64,000 bases of DNA from Bagarius yarrelli. Lineage: Eukaryota > Chordata > Actinopteri > Siluriformes > Sisoridae. Below the pieces are notes generated by a model. The model saw nothing but the letters and a program-made list of their open reading frames with translations, made no database searches and was not told the origin of the DNA. Positions 1 to 12,500 of this stretch are shown piece by piece. Each line of letters opens with the position of its first letter. The stretch's first letter is position 1. The position numbers and the translations under genes are program-made. The stretch is from positions 2,226,741-2,290,740 of the forward strand of contig VCAZ01000014.1 of assembly GCA_005784505.1 (NCBI GenBank). Reading direction: 5' to 3'.

Positions 1-165
1 TTCCACACGCTTCTTGCGACCCTGTTGACTATTTTGAATGAAACGCTTGATTGTTCGATGATCACGCTTCAGAAGCTTGGCAATTTTAAGAGTGCTGCAT
101 CCCTCTGCAAGATATCTCACTATTTTTGACTTTTCGGAGCCTGTCAAGTCCTTCTTTTGACCCAT
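1..165 (-). CDS. Transposase N-terminus (partial, HTH domain)
   Basis: The frame opens with ATG at 165 (minus strand) and stays open for 55 codons to the window edge. The visible part is lysine/arginine-rich. It contains a probable helix-turn-helix: YLAEGCSTLKIAKLLKRDHR at about residues 18-37, then TIKRFIQ, then a basic linker QQGRKKRVE. This is what the paired-like DNA-binding domain of Tc1/mariner or IS630-type transposases looks like. The catalytic DDE/D domain would lie outside the window, so I cannot tell whether the copy is intact. No stop or frameshift is seen in the visible part. It lies on the strand opposite to PDS5B, in an intron. Confidence 0.6.
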   Translation of the reverse strand, partial: MGQKKDLTGSEKSKIVRYLAEGCSTLKIAKLLKRDHRTIKRFIQNSQQGRKKRVE

Positions 166-385
166 TTTGCCAAAGGAAAGGAAGTTGCCTAATAATTATG
201 CACACCTGATATAGGGTGTTGATGTCATTAGACCACACCCCTTCTCATTACTGAGATGCACATCACCTAATATGCTTAATTGGTAGTAGGCTTTCGAGCC
301 TATACAGCTTGGAGTAAGACAACATGCATAAAGAGGATGATGTGGTCAAAATACTCATTTGCCTAATAATTCTGCACTCCCTGTA
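1..385 (-). mobile_element. Terminal part of a Tc1/mariner-like DNA transposon
   Basis: This is one end of a DNA transposon that runs off the left edge. The outer end is a terminal repeat at 361-383 (gcctaataattctgcactcc then ctg), followed by TA, the usual Tc1/mariner target. A closely similar motif, gcctaataattatgcac, recurs in the same orientation at 187-203, which resembles the inner/outer repeat arrangement of IR/DR elements. The minus strand from 165 to the window edge is an open frame beginning MGQKKDLTGSEKSKIVRYLA, with the charged helix-turn-helix look of a transposase DNA-binding domain. The superfamily call rests on the TA flank and HTH-like protein; the sequence also matches my memory of a repeat found in many teleosts. 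Confidence 0.75.
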
Positions 386-923
386 TTTACAGGGTGTTTA
401 TAATGATTTCGGACACAGAGAGAACACACACAGCGCTTATCTACTATTATAGTCTTATTATACCAAAAGGTGTAATAAATAAACCAGACTTAACACCGTT
501 CTGCCCTCCATAGCAGGTTTATAAAAGGTCTCATGGGTTATAATAAGCGTCCCCAAGGCTGCCTGTATTATACTGACGAGTGTGTGTGTGTGTGTGTGTG
601 CGTGGAGAGAATTTGCATAGACGTTGTGCTTGCCGTTTTGCTAGGTCAGATTTTTCATTCTCTCATTTATTTATTTAATCCCAAGCTTTAACGGTTTCCA
701 ATTTTAATAATGACTCGTATCCTGGTAATATATGCATGCCTTATTGCCTTTTCGCAGGCTCACATTTGTGAATGCAGACGTTTATTTTTTTATGCAAAGT
801 GCGATAACCGAACCGCTAAATAGCCTCGATGAGTTCGTTCATCATGACTAAATTAACTGACTTAGGATTTGCTTTCTGCAGCTTTTGCTCTGAAAGAAAT
901 AATGTGTGTGTGTGTTTGTACAG
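386..923. other. PDS5B intron sequence, no gene seen
   Basis: This is AT-rich intronic sequence upstream of the first recognisable PDS5B exon, with a (TG)10 run at 581-600. I compared it by eye with the protein expected just upstream (the HEAT region that precedes SNDND) and found no match. The preceding exon must therefore lie left of the window. Confidence 0.6.
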
Positions 924-3538
924 AGTAACGATAATGATGAACGCCTTCAAGTCGTCAAGCTTTTGGCAAAGATGTTTGGCGCAAAAGACTCTGAGCTCGC
1001 CTCCCAGAATAAGCCTCTGTGGCAGTGCTACCTCGGGAGGTAGAGATCCCTCTTCCTGCTACGTTATTAATAATAATAATAATGATTTAATTTGTACTTA
1101 ATATTAGTATTAGTCATGTTTTAGTCTTGTTCTCTAAATTGTAACTAATTAAACTGTTATATCCATGTGAGAATTGTTTTTTTATTGCCGCCTTCTGTGT
1201 CAACAGGTTCAATGATATTCACGTTCCTATTCGTCTGGAGTGTGTGAAGTTTGCCAGTCACTGCCTGATGAATCATCCAGATTTGGCTAAAGATCTTACA
1301 GGTGAGCGATGTGACTCCTGACACCACATTCGATTCGCCTGCAAACCGAATGCTTTTCGAATTTTACAGATTTTTAGTAAAATACTTTGGGGTTTTTTTT
1401 ATTCAATTAATATAATTCGATTTACAATTAATAAAAAAATACTTAGTGTTGATCTTGATTATAATAGCCAATTAAACACTTTCTGTTTAAATTTTATAGT
1501 ATGTGAACTCATGTTCAGACAATCTTGCATGTTGTTTCGTTATAAAATCGTGCGTCACATCACTTGCTCTAGATGATTTTTGCTGCACTCAGTTTTTTTT
1601 TTTTAGTTGTTAAACATAAATTTCCGAGTGCCCTCAGACGACTGCAATAAAAGTATCCTTCACTTACGAATCAGGTTTGTTTTTGTGCTTTCAGAGTATC
1701 TTAAAGTGAGATCTCATGACCCTGAGGAAGCCATTCGGCATGACGTCATCGTGTCCATCGTGACCGCATCGAAAAAAGACCTCGCCCTCGTTAACGATCA
1801 CCTGCTGAACTTCGTCAGAGAGAGGACGCTTGACAAACGGGTGATTTTTGCTTGTTTTTTTTTGTTATTGTCTGTTTTTGCTGGTGATGTTTTCCACCAA
1901 TGGTCATAACCAAACAGAACACCGAGCCACGGTTACCGTATGACATAAGTGCATTCGGCTGATCGGAGCTCATTAGCTGCTGCGTTTTTTTCCTCCAGCT
2001 TTACTCAATTTTTCTTCCTAATCTAATTCCTGCTGTCTCTTTGGGCCTCTGGGCGGAGGAGAATGAATGAAATATTGAACCATAACTCGCATCGAGTCGT
2101 TCTCCAGCCTTTTAAAATCACATTCAGGGGCAAAACTAATGGCTTCTTTTTCTGTGCACCTGCAGAAACGATACTGCGGAAGCCATTTTACATCTTCGCT
2201 CTGCACGACATGCTTAGATGAAAGATAAACAGTGCTGTTTTACTATCTGCTATATTTAACGCTGAATTGCGGCTGTGTATGTGATGGTGTTGGGCTGCTA
2301 AATTTGAAGATCAGGGGTTAGATTACAAGCACCACCAATTTACCACTGTTGGGACCCTAAGCAAGGCCTTTTAACCCTCAATTGCTCAGTTGTATATAAA
2401 AGATAAATGTAAGTCGCTCTGGATAAGTGTAAATAAACTGCTGGTGTTTTCTGAGGTGGACGCATTTAACTATTTTCCTCCTATGAGCATATTTGTATAA
2501 AATGGAACCACAAATTTAAGTATAATAATAAAAATAAACGGTAACATATTATTGCAAAAAAATTAATAGGAAAAAACACAAAGGCAAGTGGTAGCTCAGT
2601 GGTTAGGTTGTTGGACTGTTGATCGGAATCATCGTGGGTGCCAATTTCCCAGTACCATCAAGCGGTTACCGATGGGCCCCCTTAGCACGGCCCTTAACCC
2701 ACAACTGCTTAACTGTACGAAGAAAGATGATTGATTGTATTTCACCCCGGATAGGGGGGCCTGTTAATGCCAGAAATGTGAAAGCAGTCTGGAATCTGTC
2801 TTTTTTGTGTGTCTTCAGCTCACTATACTTTTTTGTATTGCTTATAATAAAAGGGCTGCAACAGGTCACTGCGATCGGAATTCAATTCCAGTCACGGTGC
2901 AAATAAAAAATCATGATTGGATTCAATTTTCAGAGTATTTTTAAACCAAATTTGACTATTGTACAGATTAAATAATAATAAAAAGGAATAAATAAATGTA
3001 CCCATAAGCAAGATGTTTATACTGTAAAAGAAAATGTACTTCGGATTTACCCTGGGAAACCAATCGTAATTCCTAAAGTTACAAGTAGGATTTTTTAAAA
3101 TCAAATATCAGAAAAATGAATAATTAATTATCGATTAATTGTTAGGTTTTAACGCATTATTTTTTGACGACAGATGTAGACGCCTGCAGTAAAAGTTAAG
3201 TGTTTTGTTGCAATAAAGATGCAGGGTTACGTTCAAATTGCAGCAGCACAAGACATGTGACAGGTGTGAAACAGTTTAGCTTTGGTGAAGATCATTGGGG
3301 AAACACTTCACACCCTCTTCTGCAGTAGTTTTAGCATATAAGCACATCTTCAAAGTAAGAAACGAGGCAGTGCAGTTGCTGACATACTTGTTAGGTTGTG
3401 GGTGGGGAATATAGTCTTATAGATCAATTATCAATGATCGATTAATCACACCAGCCCTAGTAATAATACCACATCATAGATAGATGGATGGATGGATGGA
3501 TGGATGGATGGATGGATGGATGGATGGATGGATGGATG

Positions 3539-3571
<33 letters not shown>

Positions 3572-6500
3572 GAAGGCATTGCAAGGTACAAGTACATAGC
3601 AACGAAATGCATCATGGGTTTCACAACTTGAGCCCAACTCCACTGTTAGGCATTATTTGCTTTAAATCGGGTGAATTTGTTTAACTTGCTTTATTTATTA
3701 TTGCCCTGTTGTTGCTTTTGGCTTATTACAGTGGCGGGTACGTAAGGAAGCCATGATGGGCCTTGCACAGATCTATAAGAAGTACGCTCTGCAGTCGGAG
3801 GCAGGAAAGGAAGCAGCCAAACAGATCTCCTGGATTAAAGACAAGCTGCTGCATATCTACTACCAGAACAGTATCGATGACCGGTAAGTGATTTTGTTTT
3901 TTTTCTTCTGCGGAATTAAATGTGATTCATCAGCAGTACAATGAGGAGTGTGATGGTATAGTGTTACTGGACGCTCGGGTATCCTTCTCTCTTACTCGTG
4001 TACATATACTGCCCAGGAGTACATCCAGACAAGCCTCATTTTGCGATGGAGTTACGTTACAAAAAAACAAAATATTATTACTCTAATACAGAGTATTTAT
4101 AAAATATGCTATGGAAAATAGCAGCAATTACACTTAACGAATTGACGCTTTCACTACTTAAACGAGTGCACGACTGAGCCCGAGTGAACATCGTCTACGA
4201 GTTGCTGTAGATGCGTGGGTCCTCTAATATCACACTGTTTAGCTTTGAGAAATTAAAAAAAATATTTTTAATTTATACTTTTTCGGTCACACACTTCGAA
4301 ATTGTAAGTCAGTATACCATAATTGAGAGTTGTCTGTATGTTCATCATCATACATACACAAAAATATTTGTAAGAGACATAACAGTAAGAGACAAAATCA
4401 CCAAAAAAAGTATTTAAAAAAGTTATACACTGCATTTTAATGAGAAAAATAAATATTTGAACCCCCATTAAGCAGCAAGATTTCTAGCTCCCAGATGTCT
4501 TTTATACGAGCTGAGATTAGAAAACCTTTCTCAAAGAGACTCTCTTAAAGGGAATGCTCCTAGTCTCAGCTCGTTACCTGTATGAAAGGCACCTGTCCAC
4601 AATCAATCAATCAGACATGTACACACCCGCCTGAAGTTTCCCAATCAACATCTGAATGATTCAGAGGAGAACTGGGTGAAAGTGTTGTGGTCAGATGAGA
4701 CTAAATCAAGCTCTCTGGCATCAACTCAACTTGCCATGTTTGGAGGAGGAGGAATGCTGCCCATGACCCCAGGAACACCATTCCAAACGTCAGACATGGG
4801 GTGTTTTTCCGCTTAGGGGACAGGAAAACTTTACCGCATCAAAGAAGCGATAGACGGGGTCGTGTAGCATCAAATCTTGGGATGAGAACCTGCTTCCCTC
4901 AGCAGGGCATTGAAAATAGGTGTGACAATGACCCAAAACACAAGATCAAGGCAAAGTAGTGGCTCAAGAAGAAGCACTTCAAGCTTCTGGAGTGGCCAGA
5001 CTTATCCTCCTAGAAAATCTGTGGAGGGAGCTGAAGCTGACTATATCTATATCTATTTTATATATATATATATATAGTCAATGTATTAGTTTTTTTTGGA
5101 TGTTTTATGGTCTCTCGCTGTTGGAATAATACTACCATTAAAATTGTACCCATGTTTCAACCCATTATTTATTTTTATTTAGTTTACCATATATTCCACT
5201 CCTGCATCTTTTAAAAGCCTTTGTGAGCCGTTTCCTCAGGCTGATCCGTATTTCTGCTGAGATAAACAGGACACCGTCAGCGCCAGATGTTCGTTTGGTT
5301 TTTTTTAACACGCTGCTTCTCTTTCAGGTGCTGTTTTTCTCTTGTGAATTCTTCCATTATCTCTTAAGCTTTCTCACTATTGCTCTGTGGGCTGTGTGAG
5401 GGGAAATAATAATAATGATGTCGAGCACTATGAATACACACTCCTCCCCAGGAGCTTGCAGGGAGAGGGTATGAATATAATCGGTAAAGTGCAGAGGAGG
5501 AAAGAGAGATCGGTTCAGATGGCTTTGGCTTTGTCATCCATTTCCTGTCTGAATTTACGTTATTTTAGCGTTCTAGCACATCTTCCGATCTGCTCCTTGG
5601 TGTTTGTGGATTGTTGCCTGTGAGACTAAATAAAATTGCGAGAAGGTTTAAACGCCCTTCTTTGTGTAAGTGATGTTCTGGTTTTTTGTTTGTTTTTTGT
5701 TTTTGTCTATTTATTATACGATCATGCATTTTTAAGCAACGTCCCTCGATAAAATATTTTACTTAGATGTTTTATAGTATGTAAAATTAAATAGTATAAA
5801 TTTCAATATGTTTGTATTTTTATATTTAACCAGGCACATTTTCAAGATGTTACTAGAATTACAATAGAATAAGAATTGTTCTTGTTTATGATTTGCATAG
5901 TGGGGTAACTGATGGCGCCGTTTTTAAAGTGGTGTTTAAAGTTTTCATTGCTGGGCCCCTGAGCAAGACCCCCAACCCCCAATTGCTCAATTGTATTAAA
6001 AAAGAGATATTATGGGTTGACAAAAAAAAAACAAATAGCCGAATCCGAAATGTTATACTTTCCTTCGATAATATACAAAACTGAGTATGTGAGGCGGGTA
6101 GTGTGTCTGAATCCTTAGTTTGCAAATTACAGTAGAATTTCCCCGAATGATCTACTACTCCTACCTGGAATTTACAGTATGCACACACACACGATGTACA
6201 TTTTTACTTTAAGAGAAAAACATTGAAGTTAAATTGCACTCGTTTAACATTGTTCAAATTAAACATTATCAATATATAAATGTACGCTGCTGTGATGTCA
6301 TATTTCACAGTATAACATGGCGGAAGTGGCACAACCTAATTTCATTCACACTACCTGTAACCGTACTATATAGAACGTACTTTTTTAATAGTCGGAAGGT
6401 ACCTACTTATAAAGTGCAGTATGAGATTTCGGAAAGAGACAAATGTGTGGGGGGTTTTTTCCCTGTTATTTCCTGTTAGAAAGATCCTTCTTAGTAACAA

Positions 6501-9500
6501 GTGAAATTGTTGGCGATGGATGCAAACTGTATGCAATAATCTGTTAATTTTGTGGACTACTGCAGATCCTCCTATATTACCTTTTCATAAGACTGAAGAA
6601 AACAGGAAATCAAAACATCGTCAGCTGTAGGAAATGTTAATAATTTGTGTTTTGCCCCTCTTTATTGCTCATCACTCACCTGTCTGATCTTATCAACTGG
6701 TTATTTCCAGATTGCTGGTGGAAAGAATCTTCGCCCAGTACATGGTGCCTCACAATCTGGAGACAACAGAACGCATGAAGTGTCTGTATTACCTGTATGC
6801 GACGCTGGACACGAACGCAGTCAAGTAAGTGTAACATTATAATTCGTTAAAGAGTTTCCAGTTTGTATTAATAGGCTCGTTTTACCTTGTTGTTTCTCTA
6901 GTAAAAACAACTACTGATTTGCTAATACTAGCTATTTAACCAAGTTTAAGGAGGTACGTTTCCAATTACCCTTCAAATTGCGCAAACTAAAATTGCGAAT
7001 AAAATTTTTTTTTGCAAAAACCAATATCCAAAAAAGTTTTTTTGGGGTGAAGAAAAAGAAATATTTCACAACACTGCAATGGTAACATTTTTCGCATTTC
7101 CAGGTCACAAAGCCTATGTAAAAAGTTGTACAGTCTTTCTTTAAAGACTGAGTCGTATGTCTGGACCCAAGGAGTTCTTTCTTAACCTAAGACTTGCAGA
7201 AATTGCAGCCATATTAGATTTGAAGCAACTGAGAAATGCCACCATTTGCCAAGACTTTGAAGCGACATAAAGGAAAAACTCTAAAGCAAAAAGTATCTTT
7301 CAGAGAAGAGAAATCTGACAAAAAGTGTTTGATTAATTGATTGAAGAAACGATCAAATCGCCTTCATGATGTCAGTTCTGAACTCTGTTGCACTCCAAGC
7401 CACTTTGGTTCGTTTGGGGATTTTCCCCAATAAAAAAACCCCCAAAAATATACAAAAACCTTTTTTTCATTTGGCATGAGCCAAGTATAGGTGGGTGTAG
7501 TGTGATTTCTGGCGCAGTGAAGTTTCGGGAGGGTTTTTGTTTTCTTATTTTCTTAAAGAGGGCAGGAAAGGAAAAGAGACGAGTTAAAACGCAGTTAAAT
7601 CTTTTACAACAAGTTAAAAAAAAAAAACTGTTCTGTGGTCTTTCCACGACGGTAAACGATGTTTTCTCAATGACTTTAAAATAGTAACCATGTGGGAGCA
7701 ATTTGGAAGTGGTAAAAAAAAAAATATATATATATTTTTTTAGTCAAATTAGGTCAGACCACCGACCACATGTTTATTACAGATTCAGGGGGTGGGGTTG
7801 TGATGTTTTACCTTTTACTTAAGGCAGTAATTTCCTCAACATTGGTATATGATCTATAACTAGAAAAATAATAAGCAAATACGCAAGATACTTTGTGTAT
7901 GGTACATCAATTAGTGAATATTGGCTTCATGCTGTATTTCCAGGGCCCTGAATGAAATGTGGAAGTGCCAGAACATGCTGCGACACCATGTCAAAGATTT
8001 GCTGGATCTGGTTAAACAGCCGAAAGTATGTCCTTTCTGTTCATTATGAGCATTTTTAAAAGTGTGTATTGTGTTTAACAGATAAACTAAACTGAGATTT
8101 TCTTCCTTTCAGTCGGACTCTTACAATAAATCCGTCTTCTCGAAGGTCATGGTCATTACAAGTGAGTATTTTCACTTTGTTCTAGTCCTCATGTGTCAGA
8201 CAGCATGTCTCCGCTGGTGCCTCTGTTCATTTTCCTTCTTTTTTTTTTTTAATTTTTAGGAAACTTGCCCGATCCTGGGAAGGCCCAGGATTTTGTAAAG
8301 AAGCTGGCTCAGGTTCTGGAGGAGGACGAGAAGATCAGGAAGCAGCTGGAGACGCTGGTCAGTCCGAGCTGCTCCTGCAAACAAGCGGAGGTCTGCGTGG
8401 TAAGAACTTTTATCTTAACTTCCAATACATGCTGCGATTAACCATTCATTCCAGAATGACTAGAATTAGCTTATAAAACTGCTGATCGAAACATTGTAAG
8501 TTCAATTCCCAGGACCACCAACACTGTTAGCCCGAATTTTATATTTTATTAAACTGGATCACATCAAAAAGCGGAAAGACAAATATAATTTGCTTTGCAT
8601 TTATTACAAGAAAATTTGCATCAAAAAACTTTTGATATTAACAAAAATAACCCTAATGCATTATAGTTTTAGCAAAAATAAATTAATTTAATTTAATGAC
8701 TCCTCAGTCATTAAATTCCTCAGTAACATGTAAAACAACCTGAGACCTGAAAATGGACCTAAACTTATAATGACATATTTTTAATAATAACGATGAGGAC
8801 GTCTTAGCAGTCACTGCTGTCGATAACATCCTTTTACTAGAAACCAAAAGTGGCCAAAAGTTTCTGGCGTCATCTATGGTCACTGCGATGTTTATATTGT
8901 GCCTTTTTAACGTGTGTGAATCTGATGAAGGTGGTGGGGACGATAAACTTCCAGATAGATGTGCTTATCGCTTTAGCCCATAAAGCCAAAATGCTCCCAT
9001 ACGTCCCATTTGAGGCTTTTATGCTCCTCTGCTAGATGATTAAGATCGTTAACTGATTAACATATCCTGGTCATGTGAACACGACTGCTCCGTGTAGTTA
9101 CTATATTACTTAAAAAACAATATCCGGCAAAAAAAATTGCCTTTTTTTCTGCAATCCTTAAAATAAAAATATAAATAGACAAGCCTATTTTCGGACCAAG
9201 CCTAATGCATCATACATCTGTTATGTGCAGGTGCTCCACTTCTGTGCTTTAGCAATGGTTAAGGTGTTGGACGGCTAACTAGAAAATTGTGGGTTTGATT
9301 CCCAGCACCACCAAGTTGCCACTGTTGGGGCCCCTAAACAAGGCCCTTAATTCCCAATAGCTTATTTCTGTAAATGAGATAAAGATAAGTCGCTCTGGAT
9401 GAGGTAGTTTGCCATTTAGCAGAAATGTAAATGTTGTGATCATCGTTGATTATTACAGAAAGAGATTACAAAAAAACTGGGCAGCCCCAAACAACCCAGC

Positions 9501-12500
9501 AACCCTTTCCTAGAGATGGTGAAGTTTTTACTGGAGAGGATTGCTCCTGTCCATATCGACACCGAGTCAATCAGGTACCGACCGACACGAACACTGATCT
9601 CGTCTCCTGTCGTTTTTTCGCTGTAAGTCTTAATCTTTGTCTCCGTCTGTAATTTGTCTTCGGCAGTGCGCTTGTAAAACAGGTAAACAAGTCTATAGAA
9701 GGAACAGCGGATGATGACGATGAAGGGGTTCCCACTGAGCAGGCCATCAGGGCAGGACTGGAGCTGCTCAAGGTATCAAATTTTATCTTAAGAAATAATT
9801 TGTCACTATAGATTTAGAATTTTTGTAAGACTCACTGGAAGGCACATCTCATTTCCTCTCCTGGTCTAAGAAATTTATTTAAATATCTCCCCCCGAAATG
9901 TCCTGTTTTGTCCCCAGGTTTTGTCCTTCACCCACCCTGTGTCCTTCCACTCGGCCGAGACGTTCGAGTCTCTGCTCGGCTGTCTGAAGATGGATGACGA
10001 GAAGGTGGCCGAGGCAGCACTGCAGATCTTTAAAAACACCGGCGGGAAACTGGAAGAGAGCTTTCCACACATCAAATCGTAAGTGTGCTGCCTATTTTTG
10101 TTCAGATTTAGTTCATTAATAAAAAGGATCAATACAGTTGATTCAGGTTAAAAAGATTTGTTATATAGCTGTTTACATTGTTGTTGTTGTTTTAAATGTG
10201 GCCAATATCAGATCCCCAGTGTGAACTGATCACGATCCTAAACCGAATGAACTTAATGAACAGTCATAGAAGAGAAAAAGCATTTAATAATAGCATGATG
10301 TAAAGCAGTGGCTGCTATTCCTGTACAGAGGTGACATAAAAGTCGCATAAGCTATTGCAAGATCCTTGACACTATGGTTGCATTGCAAAACATCCATATA
10401 TGGAAGTGGCACAAATCAGAATTGAAAAGATCAGATTCCATGCGGGTTGTGCTGTTCACACTGTCATGAGAAAAACAGATCTGAGTCACGTGTAGACTGC
10501 TTTAAAAAACAAACAAAAATAAAACAGTCCAGGTTTGTAAATGGTTTCTTTTTTTTCTAGAGTTCTTTTGCCAGTTCTTCAACAAAAAGCCAAGAAGGGA
10601 CCCCCACGCCAGGCCAAGTACGCCATCCGCTGTATCCACGCCATGTTCTCGAACAGAGACACTCACTTTGCACAGATTTTTGAGGTGAGTTTTTTTTCAG
10701 TCGTTACTTAAGTTACTCTTACTGTAAACATTTAGCTCAGCCTTATTCTCATGTACTGCAGTCAGTAACTCCACATCTGCATCTATAACCTACACACATT
10801 ATCTGCTTATCTGAGAGGGTCAGTTTCTCCAGCATCTCACCGATTGTTTTGTAATTGTTGCAGGTTAACTAACCTTATTTTACAGTAGGTTTTAGGGCAT
10901 TGGGTTTGGAAGCAATAATTCATTGGTTAGGATGTTGGACTGCTGATCCGAAGGTCATGGGTTAAGCTGGGCACTTAACCCTCCACTGCTCAGTTGAACT
11001 GAAAAAAATTAAGATGAATGTTAGTCGTTCTGGATTAGGACGTCTGTCAAATGACAGAAATGTAAATGCACTCAAACGATTGTTTTCATTTTAAATTGCA
11101 CTCAAACATTTGTGACGAACATCTGGAAATTTCTTTGCACGATGCTTTGCAGTAAATTTCCTTGGTCACCAAGGAAGTGGGTAAGAGCTGCTGTTCACAT
11201 TTTAATGCTGGGCATTACAGCGATTGGTCAAAGGATGTCGCAGTGATGAGATAAAAATGCGCAAGTGAACAGAATGTACAGAGATTTGGCACAATCGGAA
11301 CAACTCCCTGCAGAAATCCTGGAGGGACTGAAAGATGTCAACACGTCTTAATCCAAATCTGCTATAATTATTATCATTTTCGAGCTTATTTTCCTGATGT
11401 TTGAATGACTGCATTTCTAAATAAATGCATTTTAAAGTCTTTCTAGTAAATGAAATAATTGCTATTCCTAGTAATTTAGTAGAAATCCGATGATCCAGTC
11501 TGTTCTATGCTGATTTAACCCTGTTTGTGGTTCTAGCCTCTGCATAAAAGTCTGGACTCGGAGAACATGGAGCAGCTCATCACTCCTCTCACCACGCTGG
11601 GTCACCTAGCCATGCTGGCACCCGAACAGTTCGCCGGGCCGCTTAAATCGCTGGTGGCCAACTTTATAGTGAAAGATCTGCTGATGAATGACAGGGTAAG
11701 ATAAACCCAGCAGCATCCTATTAAATACAAACCTCCTTTAAACTCATCTTACACACGGTTAGGAACACGGGATATTGGCTTACACTTATCTACCAACAAT
11801 AAAGTGTGTTTTTAATCTATACTGCTGTAGCAACACACAGGTTTACTTATATTACTAGCTTTATTTCATCTTGATTTTTGTTGGTATATTTTTGATTTCT
11901 GTAAGACGCACTTGATGCAGAATGATAGATAATCCTGGTGTGGTTTCTTACCATAAAGAATGTTATTTAGGTTAAAGGCAAATCTAACATATGAAAGTAT
12001 TTACAAAACTGATAGTAGGTATAATAAATATTTCATCATACTTGTTCATGGTGCATTACAGCTATTATCTACCATAGTAATATCACAATATACAGATGTC
12101 TCACAGAAACATCTGTCTTCATAATATAAAAGTAGTGATTTATGATCGTTGTGAATTCATGTTTAAAAAATAAAAATGCCAAACACATTTTTATTTCAAA
12201 TTTAAAGAGAATAAATTGGTATAAGAAATTATAAAAAGCTTATTATAGTCGTTTTTTTTTTTTTTTTTTTTTAGATAAAAACACAAAGATTTTGATAGCT
12301 TTAATATCACACATTAAGAATTGTCATCATATTGGTCGACTTTAGTTTATAACATCATGTCTGACATCCTATGTTGACTCTCTCTTAAAGATTCCTGGCA
12401 AAAAAACCACCAAGCTTTGGGTTCCGGATGATGAGGTTTCCCCTGAAACTTTGGCAAAGGTAGGCAATTGTATCACTACGTACTTCCCGACCCTAAAGAA

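Noticed and set aside
829..1101. 90-codon open frame at the start of the window
   Set aside because: The real coding content is the PDS5B exon 924-1039 read in another frame; the longer frame is chance.
3478..3571. CRISPR-like regular repeat
   Set aside because: It is a tetranucleotide microsatellite without unique spacers, in a vertebrate intron.
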